The position numbers were made by a program, and so were the translations under genes. Source: Thermodesulfobacteriota bacterium (GTDB taxonomy: Bacteria > Desulfobacterota_D > UBA1144). Taken from it: 64,000 bases of DNA. The notes below the pieces were generated by a model. That model did no database searches, was not told the DNA's origin, and worked only from the letters and a program-made list of their open reading frames with translations. The stretch covers positions 1 through 64,000 of the forward strand of contig JAURPH010000011.1 of assembly GCA_030835345.1 (NCBI GenBank), in the 5' to 3' direction. Positions 54,087 through 63,349 of the stretch are shown in pieces (positions within the stretch are counted from its first letter, which is position 1; each line of letters begins with the position of its first letter).

Positions 54087-55430
54087 ATGAGCATTAATTT
54101 AAAAATACTAAGTACAACTGAGCAGTTAGCCGAAATTACAGTTGATAAGGACGATGTACTCAAAAGCTTTCAAGATGTATTAAAGTTATTCCAAAAAGAT
54201 TCTGACCTTAAAGGATTTAGAAAAGGCAAAGTTCCTTTAAATGTTATTGAATCTAGATACTCCAAAGAGATATTAGAGGAGCTAAAAACAAGATTAATTA
54301 GCTTTTATATTAGAAAAGTTTCAGTTGAAAATAAAATTAATGTAGTTAGAACTTCGAATCTTGAACATGAAGACCTCAAAAAAGATTCTGCTTTTAAATT
54401 CAAAGTTAATTTAGAAATAATCCCTGACATAAAGTTAAAACCGTATAAAGAAATTTCGGTTGTGAAAGAGGTTCAAAAAGTTACTAAGAAAGATATTGAT
54501 GAAGCGATGAAAAATGTTCTTAATAACTTTGCCCAAAATGAAGAAGTTGAATCGAATAGAAAAATCAAAAAGAAAGATTTTGTAGATATAGACTTTACTG
54601 GATCTATTGATGGTAAAGAGATTGAAAAATTGAATAGGAAAAATGCTGTCGTTGAAATTGGAAATGAATCATTGATTCCTGAAATTGAAAAAGAAATTTT
54701 AATCTTGAAAAAGGGAGAAGAGAGTTCTTTTGAGGTTTTGTACCCAAAAGATTTTCCGATAACTGAAGCCGCAGAGAAAAATGTTCAATGTACATTGAAA
54801 GTTAATAAAATTTTAAAAAAAGTAGTACCAAAAGTTGATGAAGCTTTCTTAGAAAAGATTGGCTTTAAGACTGTAGAGGATCTTGAAAAAAGAATTTCAG
54901 ATGATCTATCAGGTTCATTTGAACAACAAGCTCAAGGGTCTTTAAGAAAAAATATGTTCGATAAATTAATAGATGATAACGAATTTGATTTTCCTAATTC
55001 ATTTGTAGATGATGAAAAAAATAGGCTAGAAGCTGATTATAAATCTAAAATGGCACAACAAGGAGTAACTGTTGATGAATTAGATGAAAAGACAACAGAT
55101 GTGATTAATGACTCAGCATTTAGGAATGTAAAGATAGCTTTAATTTTTGCTGAAATATCAAAGATTGAGAATATTAGTGTTGAGGATAAAGAAGTAGGTG
55201 ACTACTTGGCAGCTTTTGCAAGTTCTCAAAATGTACCGGTTGATAAGGTTTTAAAATATTATAAAGATAACAATTTAATGGATGATGTAAGAGTCAAATT
55301 AACTGATGAAAAAGTTATTCAATTTTTAATTTCCAATGCAAAAATCAAGGAAGTTTCAAAAGAGAAGGATGATTCAAATGAAAAAGATTCCAAAGAATCT
55401 AAGGCATTTACTAATAAGAAAAAAACTTAA
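54087..55430 (+). CDS. tig: Trigger factor
   Basis: Ribosome-bound chaperone and peptidyl-prolyl isomerase. 447 residues from ATG 54087, supported by GGAGA at 54076-54080. An extended frame into the tRNA is rejected. Ribosome-docking GFRKGKVPLNVIESRY near residue 43, FKBP-like domain with DFVDIDFTGSIDGKEIE near 160, and helical C-terminal arms with a charged lysine/serine tail. Confidence 0.95.
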   Translation: MSINLKILSTTEQLAEITVDKDDVLKSFQDVLKLFQKDSDLKGFRKGKVPLNVIESRYSKEILEELKTRLISFYIRKVSVENKINVVRTSNLEHEDLKKDSAFKFKVNLEIIPDIKLKPYKEISVVKEVQKVTKKDIDEAMKNVLNNFAQNEEVESNRKIKKKDFVDIDFTGSIDGKEIEKLNRKNAVVEIGNESLIPEIEKEILILKKGEESSFEVLYPKDFPITEAAEKNVQCTLKVNKILKKVVPKVDEAFLEKIGFKTVEDLEKRISDDLSGSFEQQAQGSLRKNMFDKLIDDNEFDFPNSFVDDEKNRLEADYKSKMAQQGVTVDELDEKTTDVINDSAFRNVKIALIFAEISKIENISVEDKEVGDYLAAFASSQNVPVDKVLKYYKDNNLMDDVRVKLTDEKVIQFLISNAKIKEVSKEKDDSNEKDSKESKAFTNKKKT

Positions 55431-55479
55431 GAGTTTTTCTTAATTGACTAGAATCATTACCTAAATTAAACTCAATATT

Positions 55480-56091
55480 ATGTCACAATCTTTTTTCGTA
55501 CCAATGGTAGTTGAACAAAGCTCAAGAGGAGAAAGAGCTTTTGATATTTACTCTAGGTTATTAAATGAAAGAATAATATTCATAGGTGGACCAATTGATG
55601 ATAATCTCGCGAATATTGTTGTAGCACAATTACTTTTCTTAGAATCAGTTGATAATAAAAAAGATATAAGCATATATATAAATTCACCTGGAGGAAGTGT
55701 AACTGCAGGTCTCGCAATTTACGATGCAATGCAATATGTTTCACCTCAAGTTTCTACTTTATGCTTTGGAATAGCAGCAAGTATGGGTGCAGTCCTTTTA
55801 GCCAGCGGTGAAAAGGGCAAGAGATTATCTTTGCCAAATTCAACAATCATGCTCCACTCTGTAGGTACCCAATTAGGTGGCCAATTCCCAGATATAGAAA
55901 AAGAAATGCAAGAAACTGTTAGGAAGCAAAAAGTTATTTCAGAAATTTTATCTGAACATTTATCAAAAGATATTGAAATAATTACTCAAGATATTCAAAG
56001 GAATTTTTATCAAACTGCAGAAGAGGCTTTATCTTATGGTCTGATTGACCAAATTATTTCAAAAAAAGAGGGTGGTTCAAAAAATGTCTAG
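55480..56091 (+). CDS. clpP: ATP-dependent Clp protease proteolytic subunit
   Basis: Serine protease barrel working with ClpX. 203 residues, catalytic Ser101 in [12 protein letters not shown] and His126 in MLHSVG. N-terminal [20 protein letters not shown] is typical. The clpX start lies inside its last codons (8-bp overlap). Confidence 0.96.
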   Translation: MSQSFFVPMVVEQSSRGERAFDIYSRLLNERIIFIGGPIDDNLANIVVAQLLFLESVDNKKDISIYINSPGGSVTAGLAIYDAMQYVSPQVSTLCFGIAASMGAVLLASGEKGKRLSLPNSTIMLHSVGTQLGGQFPDIEKEMQETVRKQKVISEILSEHLSKDIEIITQDIQRNFYQTAEEALSYGLIDQIISKKEGGSKNV

Positions 56092-57358
56092 TGAAAAAGA
56101 TAACTTACATTGTTCATTTTGTGGTAAAAGTCAAAAAGAGGTAAAGAAATTAATTGCTGGACCTACTGTTTATATATGTAATGAATGTGTAGATTTATGC
56201 AATGAAATTATTGACGATGAAGATATCAGAGATGTTGAGCCAGAAGCAAATGAAGATATACCAAAGCCTTCGGAGATTAGAGAGCATCTAGATTCCTATG
56301 TGATAGGGCAGGATAATGCAAAAAAATATCTATCTGTTGCAGTTTATAACCATTATAAGAGAATTGCTTATAATTCTAATCCAAGAAAGAGAAGTGATAA
56401 TGCCACTGAAGTAGATATTCAAAAAAGCAATGTAATGCTTATAGGGCCTACTGGTTCAGGGAAAACACTTTTAGCTCAGAGCCTTGCAAAATTTCTCAAT
56501 GTGCCTTTTACAATAGTTGATGCAACTTGTTACACGGAAGCAGGCTATGTCGGTGAGGATGTAGAGAATATGCTTGTTAGTCTTCTTCAATCTGCTGATT
56601 TTGATGTTAAACAGGCAGAGAAAGGGATAATTTATGTCGATGAGATTGATAAGTTATCCAGAAAAAGCGGTGATAGCCCTTCTATAACAAGAGATGTTTC
56701 TGGCGAGGGTGTCCAACAAGCCCTTTTAAAAATAATTGAAGGATCTGTAGTTAATGTACCTCCGAAAGGTGGGAGAAAACATCCTCAACAAGAATTTATA
56801 CCGATAGATACAAAAGATATTCTTTTTATATTAGGGGGTTCATTCAGTGGCCTTGATGATATTATTTCCAACAGAATAGGAAAAAATACAATTGGTTTTG
56901 GTGACCCTTCTTCGTCAGTAAAAAACACAAGTGTAAATAATAAAAACGAATCAATACAATCTGAAGATTTAGTAAAATTTGGATTCATTCCTGAATTTAT
57001 TGGAAGAGTGCCTGTAGTTACATCCTTATCTGAGCTTGATGAGAAATCCCTAATTCAAATTTTAACTGAGCCTAAGAATGCCTTAGTTAAGCAATATCAG
57101 AAACTAGTTAATTTGAATGATGATGTCAAACTAGAATTTACTAAAGAAGCACTAATTTCTGTAGCCAAAGAAGCTTTAAAGCGTGGTACTGGTGCAAGAG
57201 GCCTAAGATCAATAATAGAAAATTCGATTTTGGATATAATATATGATATTCCCTCTAATCCAGGTTTAAAGAAATGCATTGTCACGGATGAAGTAATAAC
57301 AAAAGGATCAAAACCTCTACTAACCTTTGAAAATAACAAGAAAACGGCTAGTAATTAA
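56084..57358 (+). CDS. clpX: ATP-dependent Clp protease ATPase subunit ClpX
   Basis: AAA+ unfoldase, 424 residues from ATG 56084. N-terminal C4 zinc domain ([16 protein letters not shown]), Walker [13 protein letters not shown], Walker [11 protein letters not shown], pore loop AGYVGED, and IGF-type loop (here ITKGS/ NTIGFGD region). The longer frame from 56045 overlaps clpP and is rejected because the zinc domain starts at the family position from 56084. Confidence 0.96.
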   Translation: MSSEKDNLHCSFCGKSQKEVKKLIAGPTVYICNECVDLCNEIIDDEDIRDVEPEANEDIPKPSEIREHLDSYVIGQDNAKKYLSVAVYNHYKRIAYNSNPRKRSDNATEVDIQKSNVMLIGPTGSGKTLLAQSLAKFLNVPFTIVDATCYTEAGYVGEDVENMLVSLLQSADFDVKQAEKGIIYVDEIDKLSRKSGDSPSITRDVSGEGVQQALLKIIEGSVVNVPPKGGRKHPQQEFIPIDTKDILFILGGSFSGLDDIISNRIGKNTIGFGDPSSSVKNTSVNNKNESIQSEDLVKFGFIPEFIGRVPVVTSLSELDEKSLIQILTEPKNALVKQYQKLVNLNDDVKLEFTKEALISVAKEALKRGTGARGLRSIIENSILDIIYDIPSNPGLKKCIVTDEVITKGSKPLLTFENNKKTASN

Positions 57359-57430
57359 CAAAAAAAAGCCTTTTTTGCTCATTTTTCCTTTTTTTCTTGC
57401 AAATAAACATTAAATGGTTAACTTGTTTAT

Positions 57431-57449
57431 ATAGAGTTATTTACTCTAT
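57431..57449 (+). promoter_or_regulatory. Hairpin in the lon leader next to the Shine-Dalgarno
   Basis: ATAGAGT-TATTT-ACTCTAT, a perfect 7-bp inverted repeat ending 1 bp before GGAGGA of lon. A second repeat ATAAACA / TGTTTAT (57403-57409, 57424-57430) lies immediately upstream. Could be an operator or an RNA hairpin that tunes ribosome access. Confidence 0.4.
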
Positions 57450-57463
57450 CGGAGGATTAATTA

Positions 57464-59869
57464 ATGAGTACCCCATCATATACAATTCCACTTTTACCTT
57501 TAAGGGATGTAGTAATATTCCCACATATGGTAGCTCCTCTTTTCGTTGGGAGAGAGAAGTCTATTAGAGCTCTTGAAGAAGCGATGAAAAATGACAAGAA
57601 AATACTCTTATCAGCTCAAAAAGATGCTAAAACAAACGATCCAGGACCAGAAGATATTTACTCAATTGGAACTGTTGGATCTATCGTTCAAATGCTAAGA
57701 CTACCCGATGGGACAGTTAAAGTCTTAGTTGAAGGAAAAAATAGAGCATCACTCAAACAATTCAACGATGAGAATAAGTATTTCTCTGTAACTGTTGAAG
57801 ATTTGGAAGAAAAAGTACCTACAGATTCTGAAACAAATGCGATGATGAGAACTCTAGTAGAAGCTTTTGAAGATTACATAAAATTAAACAAGCGTGTACC
57901 CTCAGAAACATTAGCTACTATTTCTGCAATAGATGAACCTAGCAAGTTATCTGATACAATCGCCTCTCATTTAACATTCAAACTTGCTGATAAACAAGAA
58001 ATTTTAGAAAATTTAGATGCTTCTAATAGGTTGGAAGCAATTTACGAAAAAATTCAGTCTGAGCTTGAAATACTACAAGTTGAGAAAAAAATAAGAAATA
58101 GAGTAAAAAAACAAATGGAAAAAGCTCAAAAAGAATATTATCTGACAGAACAAATGAAAGCTATTCAAAAAGAGCTTGGTGATAAAGATGATTTTAAAAG
58201 TGAAATTTTAGAATTTGAAGAATCCTTGAAGAAAAAAGTAATGCCTGATGATATTAGAACCAGGATAGAAAAAGAGATAAAAAAATTAAAAGGAATGTCT
58301 TCTATGTCTGCGGAAGCTACTGTGGTTAGAAATTATATCGATTGGCTAGTAAATCTTCCATGGGATTCTGAAGTTTCTGAAGATGAGATATCTATTGATA
58401 ATGCTCAGAAAGTTTTAGACGAAGATCATTTTGGTTTAGAAAAACCGAAGGAAAGAATTACGGAATATCTTGCAGTTAGGGCACTAACTACAAAACAGAA
58501 AGGCCCAATTATGTGTTTAGTGGGACCACCTGGAGTGGGTAAAACTTCTCTAGCAAAATCTGTTGCAAATGCAATGGGTAGAAAATTTGTTAGAATTTCC
58601 TTGGGTGGAGTAAGGGATGAAGCTGAAATAAGAGGACATAGAAGAACCTATATTGGAGCGCTCCCTGGAAAAATTATCCAAGGAATGAAAAAAGCAGGAA
58701 CTAAGAATCCAGTATTCCTTCTAGACGAAATTGACAAAATTGGTGCTGATTTTAGAGGAGATCCTGCATCCGCCCTTCTTGAAGCATTAGATCCTGAACA
58801 GAATTCAACTTTTAACGATCACTATTTAGAAGTTGATTATGACTTATCCCAAGTTTTATTTATTACAACTGCTAATGTTCTTCATACAATTCCATGGGCA
58901 CTTCAAGATCGAATGGAAATCATTAAACTCTCTGGTTATACAGAACTTGAAAAAAAGAAGATTGCTCAGAAATATCTTATACCGAAACAGCTAGAAAATA
59001 ATGGTCTGACTATCGACAATGCTAAAATAAATGAAAAGGCTCTAGACTTTTTAATTCAAAGATATACTAGAGAAGCAGGAGTTAGAACATTAGAAAGGGA
59101 AATTGGAAGTGTTTGCAGAAAAACTGCAAAACAAGTAGTAAAAAATGGGAAAGATTTTTCTTTAAAAATTACTCCAAAAATTATTCAAAAATATTTAGGT
59201 ATTCCTAAGTTTAAACATGGAGAAATTGAAGATAAGAATCAAATTGGAATGTCTACAGGATTAGCTTGGACTGAAGTTGGCGGTGAACTTTTAAATGTTG
59301 AAGTTAGTGTTGTACCTGGTAAAGGAGCTTTTACAGTAACAGGTAAGCTCGGAGAAGTGATGCAAGAGTCTACTAAAGCTGCTATGAGCTATGTAAGATC
59401 AAGAGCTAAGAGACTTGGACTTGATAAAGATTTCTATCAAAAAATAGATATTCATGTTCATGTTCCAGAGGGGGCTCAACCGAAAGATGGTCCTTCTGCA
59501 GGTATAGCTATATCAACTGCAATAATTTCAGCATTGGTTCAAAAAGAAGTAAGAAAAGATGTTGCAATGACAGGTGAGATAACATTGAGAGGCAGAGTGC
59601 TTCCTATAGGCGGTTTGAAAGAGAAAATACTCGCTGCTCATAGGGGCGGTGTTAAACATGTTTTAATACCTGATGAAAATGTTAAAGATCTTATTGACAT
59701 ACCTAAAGAAGTGAAAAAAGATATTAAAGTTACTAGTGTAAATCATATGGATGAGGTTATTTCACATGCAATTCTTTCTTCAGAACCTATATTGCAAGAT
59801 ATCATTATTCCTGATTTGCCAGTAGATGTAGATATATCCAGCAGTGAAAAGCCACTGAATTTATCTTGA
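57464..59869 (+). CDS. lon: ATP-dependent protease Lon
   Basis: 801-residue AAA+ serine protease for damaged proteins. N-terminal LON domain ([15 protein letters not shown]), coiled coil, Walker [10 protein letters not shown] from residue 353, and protease domain with catalytic dyad S678 (KDGPSAGIA) and K721 ([11 protein letters not shown]). GGAGG at 57451-57455 fixes the start. Separate from clpPX by a 105-bp gap with inverted repeats. Confidence 0.97.
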   Translation: MSTPSYTIPLLPLRDVVIFPHMVAPLFVGREKSIRALEEAMKNDKKILLSAQKDAKTNDPGPEDIYSIGTVGSIVQMLRLPDGTVKVLVEGKNRASLKQFNDENKYFSVTVEDLEEKVPTDSETNAMMRTLVEAFEDYIKLNKRVPSETLATISAIDEPSKLSDTIASHLTFKLADKQEILENLDASNRLEAIYEKIQSELEILQVEKKIRNRVKKQMEKAQKEYYLTEQMKAIQKELGDKDDFKSEILEFEESLKKKVMPDDIRTRIEKEIKKLKGMSSMSAEATVVRNYIDWLVNLPWDSEVSEDEISIDNAQKVLDEDHFGLEKPKERITEYLAVRALTTKQKGPIMCLVGPPGVGKTSLAKSVANAMGRKFVRISLGGVRDEAEIRGHRRTYIGALPGKIIQGMKKAGTKNPVFLLDEIDKIGADFRGDPASALLEALDPEQNSTFNDHYLEVDYDLSQVLFITTANVLHTIPWALQDRMEIIKLSGYTELEKKKIAQKYLIPKQLENNGLTIDNAKINEKALDFLIQRYTREAGVRTLEREIGSVCRKTAKQVVKNGKDFSLKITPKIIQKYLGIPKFKHGEIEDKNQIGMSTGLAWTEVGGELLNVEVSVVPGKGAFTVTGKLGEVMQESTKAAMSYVRSRAKRLGLDKDFYQKIDIHVHVPEGAQPKDGPSAGIAISTAIISALVQKEVRKDVAMTGEITLRGRVLPIGGLKEKILAAHRGGVKHVLIPDENVKDLIDIPKEVKKDIKVTSVNHMDEVISHAILSSEPILQDIIIPDLPVDVDISSSEKPLNLS

Positions 59870-59893
59870 CTTTTACCTCTTCCGGGATAGTAT
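59866..59893 (+). promoter_or_regulatory. Promoter of the tRNA-Val/tRNA-Asp/DUF4301 unit
   Basis: TTGACT (59866-59871), 16-bp spacer, TAGTAT (59888-59893), start predicted about 59900. The -35 box contains the lon stop codon TGA (59867-59869). Confidence 0.5.
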
Positions 59894-59906
59894 AGAAATC
59901 TATTCA

Positions 59907-59978
59907 GGGCGCTTAGCTCAGCGGGAGAGCGCTTCCCTTACAAGGAAGATGTCACAGGTTCAAATCCTGTAGCGCCCA
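59907..59978 (+). tRNA. tRNA-Val(TAC)
   Basis: 72 nt. Acceptor GGGCGCT / AGCGCCC, discriminator A, anticodon stem CTTCC / GGAAG, loop CTTACAA giving TAC, T-loop GTTCAAATC. CCA not encoded. Confidence 0.95.
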
Positions 59979-59984
59979 AATTCG

Positions 59985-60058
59985 GGGGTCGTAGTTCAGC
60001 TGGTTAGAACGCTGGCCTGTCACGCCAGAGGTCGCGGGTTCGAATCCCGTCGGCCCCG
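59985..60058 (+). tRNA. tRNA-Asp(GTC)
   Basis: 74 nt. Acceptor GGGGTCG / CGGCCCC with one G-T pair, discriminator G, anticodon stem CTGGC / GCCAG, loop CTGTCAC giving GTC, T-loop GTTCGAATC. Six bases after tRNA-Val. Confidence 0.94.
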
Positions 60059-60073
60059 AAGAGTGAATTAAAT

Positions 60074-61438
60074 TTGATTGACTTCGAACAATTATCATTG
60101 GATACCAAAATTCCTGAAAGTTCATTGAGAGATCAGTATAAATTTGTATATGGCGATAATGGTTTATCTCAGTTAAGACTTTCTAGTCCATGTACTATGA
60201 ATAATGGAGTTTTCAATATTGATTTGATAAGTAATCAGTTATCATCAATTAACGAAGAATGGAAGGATCTAGATATTTTTATTCCTGCATCTGGTTCTGC
60301 AACACGTCTTTTTGAATTATCAGATAATATAAAAACTCTAAATGAAAATATTGATAAGCTCCCTTTTTTTGACAAGAAGAGTGTAAGTCATTTAGTTGAT
60401 AAATATAGCCATAAGCCTAAAGCTATAGTTCCTTTTCATAAAATTGAAGGTCATATTGTTTCACCAATTGAAGAGATAATTGAATTTTATTCCAGGATAT
60501 TTCCTGATAGTAATGTTCATTTCACAATCCAAGATGATGATGAAAATCTAATAACTACTAAACTAAATGAATCAGATTTTATAAAATCAAAAAAAATAAA
60601 ATTTGAAGATAAGGTGAGATTTTCATTCCAAAAGAAAGAATTGAATAGTATTTGTTTTATAAATCCCGAAACTCTATTAAAACATAACAATAAATATTAT
60701 TCACATCCATCCGGTCACGGGGCATTGATTGATAATTTAGCTAGTATAAAGAGTAAATATGCTTACATGCACAATATTGATAATGTATCCCCAAAAACCC
60801 AAGAATTAAGGATAAAAAATATAAATCAAATGTACAAGTTGCTTTTATTTATTGATAAGAATATAAAGAAACTTCTCAGAGCTTTGGTAAAAGATGATTT
60901 TCAAAGAGTCATTGAGAGTTCGTTTTATAAGAACTTCCTTATAGAATATTTCCCACATTTGGTCCATGTTCGTAATGAACCTGTGAACAAAAAAATTCTA
61001 TTTAAAAATCTTAATAAACCAATAAGAGTTTGCGGTGTCATCCATGATTCTGGTGCAAAGGGCGGTAAACCATTTTGGGTATATGATGATGATTCGTTAT
61101 TATCATTGCAAATAGTAGAGGAGTCTCAGGTTGATCTTGATAATAGTAGAGAAAGAAATATCTGGTATGATTCGAATTATTTTAATCCAGTTGAAATTAT
61201 TATTTCAACTGAAGATTATCTCGGTAATAAATTTAATTTTAATAGCTATGTTAATAAAGACCTAGGAATGGTAGTTGAAAAGAAAATTCATAACGAGAAA
61301 GTACTTTTTTTTGAAAAGCCTGGTCTTTGGAATGGAAGTATGCATGATTGGATAACGATATTTGTTGAAATCGATGAAAAATCATTTGCTCCTGTTAAAA
61401 ATATTTGCGATTTATTTTTACCAATTCATCAGCCATAA
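60074..61438 (+). CDS. DUF4301 family protein
   Basis: 454 residues. IFIPASGSATRLFE near residues 69-81 matches the PASGAASRMF motif of DUF4301, a family with a nucleotidyltransferase-like start; the middle AIVPFHKIEGHIVSPIEE and C-terminal GGKPFWVYD and NGSMHDWITIFVEI fit too. Function unknown. Likely TTG start at 60074 (no ATG nearby), 15 bp after tRNA-Asp, so it is probably on the tRNA transcript. Confidence 0.75.
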   Translation: MIDFEQLSLDTKIPESSLRDQYKFVYGDNGLSQLRLSSPCTMNNGVFNIDLISNQLSSINEEWKDLDIFIPASGSATRLFELSDNIKTLNENIDKLPFFDKKSVSHLVDKYSHKPKAIVPFHKIEGHIVSPIEEIIEFYSRIFPDSNVHFTIQDDDENLITTKLNESDFIKSKKIKFEDKVRFSFQKKELNSICFINPETLLKHNNKYYSHPSGHGALIDNLASIKSKYAYMHNIDNVSPKTQELRIKNINQMYKLLLFIDKNIKKLLRALVKDDFQRVIESSFYKNFLIEYFPHLVHVRNEPVNKKILFKNLNKPIRVCGVIHDSGAKGGKPFWVYDDDSLLSLQIVEESQVDLDNSRERNIWYDSNYFNPVEIIISTEDYLGNKFNFNSYVNKDLGMVVEKKIHNEKVLFFEKPGLWNGSMHDWITIFVEIDEKSFAPVKNICDLFLPIHQP

Positions 61439-61458
61439 TTTATATTTAATTTAAACCT

Positions 61459-61548
<90 letters not shown>

Positions 61549-61551
61549 TAT

Positions 61552-61626
61552 GCGCCTGTAGCTCAGTTGGATTAGAGTGCCAGATTACGGCTCTGGAGGT
61601 CGAGGGTTCGAGTCCTTCCAGGCGCG
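61552..61626 (+). tRNA. tRNA-Arg(ACG)
   Basis: 75 nt. Acceptor GCGCCTG / CAGGCGC, discriminator G, anticodon stem CCAGA / TCTGG, loop TTACGGC giving ACG (A34 normally edited to inosine by TadA), T-loop GTTCGAGTC. Three bases after tRNA-Ser(GCT). Confidence 0.95.
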
Positions 61627-61627
61627 A

Positions 61628-62293
61628 TTATTCTTTTTCAAGTCTTTTAATTATAAGGTTAGAATTTTTTATAGATTTCTTATACCATTCTAATTTTAAA
61701 AGTCCTTTATCTTTATTGGATAGGGTAGAAATTTTTTTCTTTTCTCTTAGTTTAATTGAAATCAAGCTAAGAGTTATTGCACAGGTTACAGAAATATTAT
61801 AGCTTTCTGAAAAGCCATACATTGGAATATTTATTAACTTGTCACAGTGTTTAATTAATTCATTGCTTAGTCCCTTTTCTTCATTACCAAATGCTATAAC
61901 AAATTTCTTAGGTGCTTTAAATTTTGTTATTGATTCCGTTTTTCTTTGCATATGTGGACTAGTACCAACTAATTCGTATCCTTTTTTTTTGATTTTTTTT
62001 AAGAAATTTTCAACTGTCTCACCCTTAGCCTTTTCTTTGATAGTAATCCATTTTTCGGCACCCAAAGACACGCTTTTAGCGGTTTTAGTATTTTTTTCAG
62101 AATTTATACAATAAATATCCTGAATTCCCAAGTTATCACATGTTCTTAAAACTGCATTAAAATTATGAGGTTGATAAATGTTTTCCAGAAGTACACAAAT
62201 ATCCCTAGTCCTAGATTCCAATATCTTATCAATTCTTTCCATTCTATTTTCTGAAATATATTTTTTAAGGTCTTTGTATGTAATTTTATTCAT
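61628..62293 (-). CDS. trmH: tRNA (guanosine-2'-O)-methyltransferase, TrmH group of SpoU family
   Basis: SPOUT-fold methyltransferase of 221 residues. Motif 1 LLENIYQPHNFNAVLRTCDN, motif 2 IAFGNEEKGLS and motif 3 INIPMYGFSESYNISVTCAI match TrmH, which methylates G18 in tRNA. Some relatives act on rRNA. It converges on tRNA-Arg with a 1-bp gap. AGGAAG precedes the ATG. Confidence 0.85.
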   Translation of the reverse strand: MNKITYKDLKKYISENRMERIDKILESRTRDICVLLENIYQPHNFNAVLRTCDNLGIQDIYCINSEKNTKTAKSVSLGAEKWITIKEKAKGETVENFLKKIKKKGYELVGTSPHMQRKTESITKFKAPKKFVIAFGNEEKGLSNELIKHCDKLINIPMYGFSESYNISVTCAITLSLISIKLREKKKISTLSNKDKGLLKLEWYKKSIKNSNLIIKRLEKE

Positions 62294-62343
62294 TGGATGC
62301 TTCCTAAATATAAATCCTAGGATATCATATTAGTTAATAAATT

Positions 62344-63348
62344 ATGTTAAAAAAACAAATATTGGTTACAGGCGACAGACCAACAGGCAGTTTGCATTTA
62401 GGTCATTATGTTGGAACTCTTGAAAATAGATTAAAGCTTCAAGATGATTTTAATTGCTTCTTTTTAATAGCAGATTTGCATATGTTAACTACACATAATG
62501 ATAAAGTTGAAGAACTAAAACAAAATATTCAATCTTTGGTGCTAGATTGGTTAGCAGTTGGTTTAGATCCAAATAGATCAAATTTCTATTTGCAGTCATT
62601 AATTCCAGAGATTTCAGAGTTAACTTTACTGCTATCGATGATTTGTTCTGTTCCAAGAGTGCAGAGGATTCCAACACTTAAAGAGAAAGCCTCAATGTTA
62701 AATGATCAAGAAAATTATTCAGTGGGACTCTTGTCATATCCTGTATTGATGTCATCAGACATATTGATATTTAATGCTTCCAAAGTTCCAGTTGGAGAAG
62801 ATCAGTTGAGTCATGTAGAACTAGCTAGAGAGTTATCAAGAAGGTTTAACTCGATGTACCAGGAATTGATAGTCGAACCTGAACCTTTAATAAGCGATTT
62901 CCCAAGATTGATTGGGACTGATGGAAAGGCTAAGATGAGCAAATCTTTAAATAATTCAATTTTTTTATCCGACTCTGAGGATGAAGTGAACAAAAAGGTA
63001 ATGAGGATGTTTACTGATCCTAACAGAACAAGTGCAGACATTCCTGGTAAAGTTGAAGGCAACCCTGTTTTTATTTATCATGATATTTTTAATGATGATT
63101 TAGATGAATTAAATGAGTTCAAAGAAAGATACAGGAAGGGTACAATAGGAGATGTTGAAGTTAAAAAGTCATTAGCTAGGAGAATAAATACATTTCTAGA
63201 GCCTATTAGAGAAAAAAGATTAAAATTTTCAAACAATAGTGAAATATTTGATATAATTATTGATGGTTCTAAAAAGGCCAGAGAAATAGCCAAAGAAAAT
63301 TTAGAGAAAATAAAAGATGCTATGAAAATTAGCTTTAAGGAGTTTTAA
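62344..63348 (+). CDS. trpS: Tryptophanyl-tRNA synthetase
   Basis: Class I synthetase, 334 residues. GDRPTGSLHLGHYVGTL at residue 10 contains the HIGH variant, KMSKS lies near residue 199, and DQLSHVELARELSRRFN is typical of the bacterial form. The stop is directly followed by the next gene. Confidence 0.97.
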   Translation: MLKKQILVTGDRPTGSLHLGHYVGTLENRLKLQDDFNCFFLIADLHMLTTHNDKVEELKQNIQSLVLDWLAVGLDPNRSNFYLQSLIPEISELTLLLSMICSVPRVQRIPTLKEKASMLNDQENYSVGLLSYPVLMSSDILIFNASKVPVGEDQLSHVELARELSRRFNSMYQELIVEPEPLISDFPRLIGTDGKAKMSKSLNNSIFLSDSEDEVNKKVMRMFTDPNRTSADIPGKVEGNPVFIYHDIFNDDLDELNEFKERYRKGTIGDVEVKKSLARRINTFLEPIREKRLKFSNNSEIFDIIIDGSKKAREIAKENLEKIKDAMKISFKEF

Positions 63349-63349
63349 A

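Noticed and set aside
57359-57400. A/T runs after clpX as a terminator
   Set aside because: The possible stem is only a few A-T pairs with a very small loop; not enough to call.
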